DNA of 64,000 nucleotides from Thermaurantimonas sp046299575 (lineage in GTDB: Bacteria; Bacteroidota; Bacteroidia; Flavobacteriales; Schleiferiaceae): contig NZ_JBKBHX010000009.1 in NCBI RefSeq assembly GCF_046299575.1, positions 18,420-82,419 of the forward strand, given 5' to 3'. Made by a program: the position numbers and the translations under genes. Below, one piece after another: positions 63,940 through 64,000 of this stretch (position 1 is the stretch's first letter; each line of letters starts with the position of its first letter). The notes beneath the pieces are model-generated. The model searched no databases and had not been told where the DNA came from. It saw only the letters and a list, made by a program, of their open reading frames with translations.

Positions 63940-64000
63940 TCCATGAATGCCTGCGAACGCAGTGAGCAGTTGCATGAATGGATGCAGACACTCTGTCGTC
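63940..64000. mobile_element. second copy of the 65-nt insert, cut by the window end
   Basis: Repeat 72 (63925-63939 visible) is interrupted after the same 15th base. The 61 visible bases are identical to the first 61 bases of the insert in repeat 32; the last four bases and the second half of the repeat lie beyond the window. The neighbouring spacers differ from those around repeat 32, so it is not simply a duplicated array segment. Confidence 0.75.

Larger units (their letters stand above)
58580..64000 (+). CRISPR. large CRISPR array, 72 repeats and 71 spacers, continues past window
   Basis: Repeats are 37 bases, begin GTCGCCATGTATCTT and end CAAGGATTAAGAC; spacers are 34-39 bases (mostly 36-39). 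I counted 72 repeat starts from 58580 to 63925. Repeats 39 (61472-61508; A to G at base 36), 40 and 41 (61546 and 61620; G to T at base 28) are variants; repeats 32 and 72 are split by an insert. The repeat has little internal pairing apart from 3-base ends (GTC/GAC), the unstructured kind often handled by Cas6 in class 1 systems; the ATTAAGAC end resembles repeats of Bacteroidota type III or I-B loci. No cas gene lies within 58 kb to the left, so the type is not determined here. Confidence 0.97.

Noticed and set aside
58633..63991. Many open frames across the array encoding repeated peptides such as MYLPLKQGLR or LNPCFSGRYMAT
   Set aside because: They are translations of the CRISPR repeat in several frames, not genes; the spacing follows the repeat-spacer period.
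58580..64000. Array as a type II (Cas9) locus
   Set aside because: No tracrRNA-like anti-repeat was seen near the array, no cas9 in the window, and the repeat end ATTAAGAC is unlike type II repeats; still not excluded without the cas genes.

Overview
The window looks like a chromosomal segment of a member of the Bacteroidota. Evidence: a type 9 secretion (T9SS) C-terminal sorting domain protein, Bacteroidota-restricted families (DUF3822, DUF3109, DUF6580, GYDIA-type GHMP kinase, a BtuG-like surface lipoprotein), AT-rich spacers with almost no Shine-Dalgarno signals, and promoter elements of the TAnnTTTG type. No rRNA or tRNA gene was recognised. This is inference from families; the species cannot be named.

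Layout. 1-2035: the N-terminal part of DNA polymerase I (cut by the window edge), a conserved hypothetical gene and a cold-shock gene. 2036-9292: a tight minus-strand operon (membrane protein, DUF3822, rsmD, M1 peptidase, NlpC/P60 lipoprotein, ftsY, a glycosyltransferase, ruvX). 9374-15770: RecD-like helicase, nucleotidyltransferase, glycosyltransferase, PnuC, a LexA-like XRE regulator with a clear operator, a XerC/D recombinase and small membrane proteins. 16051-21277: purM-prfA-pyrF, a Crp/Fnr regulator and RseP. 21331-30445: an orphan 770-aa protein, a biotinyl carrier, ACMSD-like amidohydrolase, DUF3109, PAP2, YopX-like protein, HU, fmt and parE. 30631-41831: T9SS protein with five repeats, DUF255/thioredoxin protein, UDG-like protein, thioredoxin, AddB-like nuclease, aldo/keto reductase and envelope proteins. 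41933-46630: ferredoxin and LuxC-type reductase read from one palindromic promoter, OsmC, an XRE regulator with three operators, DUF6580 and an FAD oxidoreductase. 46858-51184: a vitamin B12 block (cobalamin riboswitch, BtuB, BtuG-like lipoprotein, CobT). 51468-56374: kdsB, GHMP kinase, recR, priA. 56375-58439: about 2 kb without genes and very poor in G on the + strand. 58580-64000: a CRISPR array of 72 repeats (71 spacers) running off the right edge, with no cas gene in the window.

The most interesting part is the array. Two repeats (60887-60988 and 63925 to the window end) are split at the same base by the same 65-nt hairpin-rich insert. Several spacers are not identical but are diverged versions of the same target gene: translated on the complementary strand they give near-identical peptides with mostly synonymous differences. 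All of these families read in the same direction, so if transcription starts at the AT-rich left flank the crRNAs would be antisense to the target mRNAs, as expected for an RNA-sensing (type III-like) system. Spacers with perfect inverted repeats are clearly over-represented, especially from 61509 to 63182, a block that begins exactly where three variant repeats occur.
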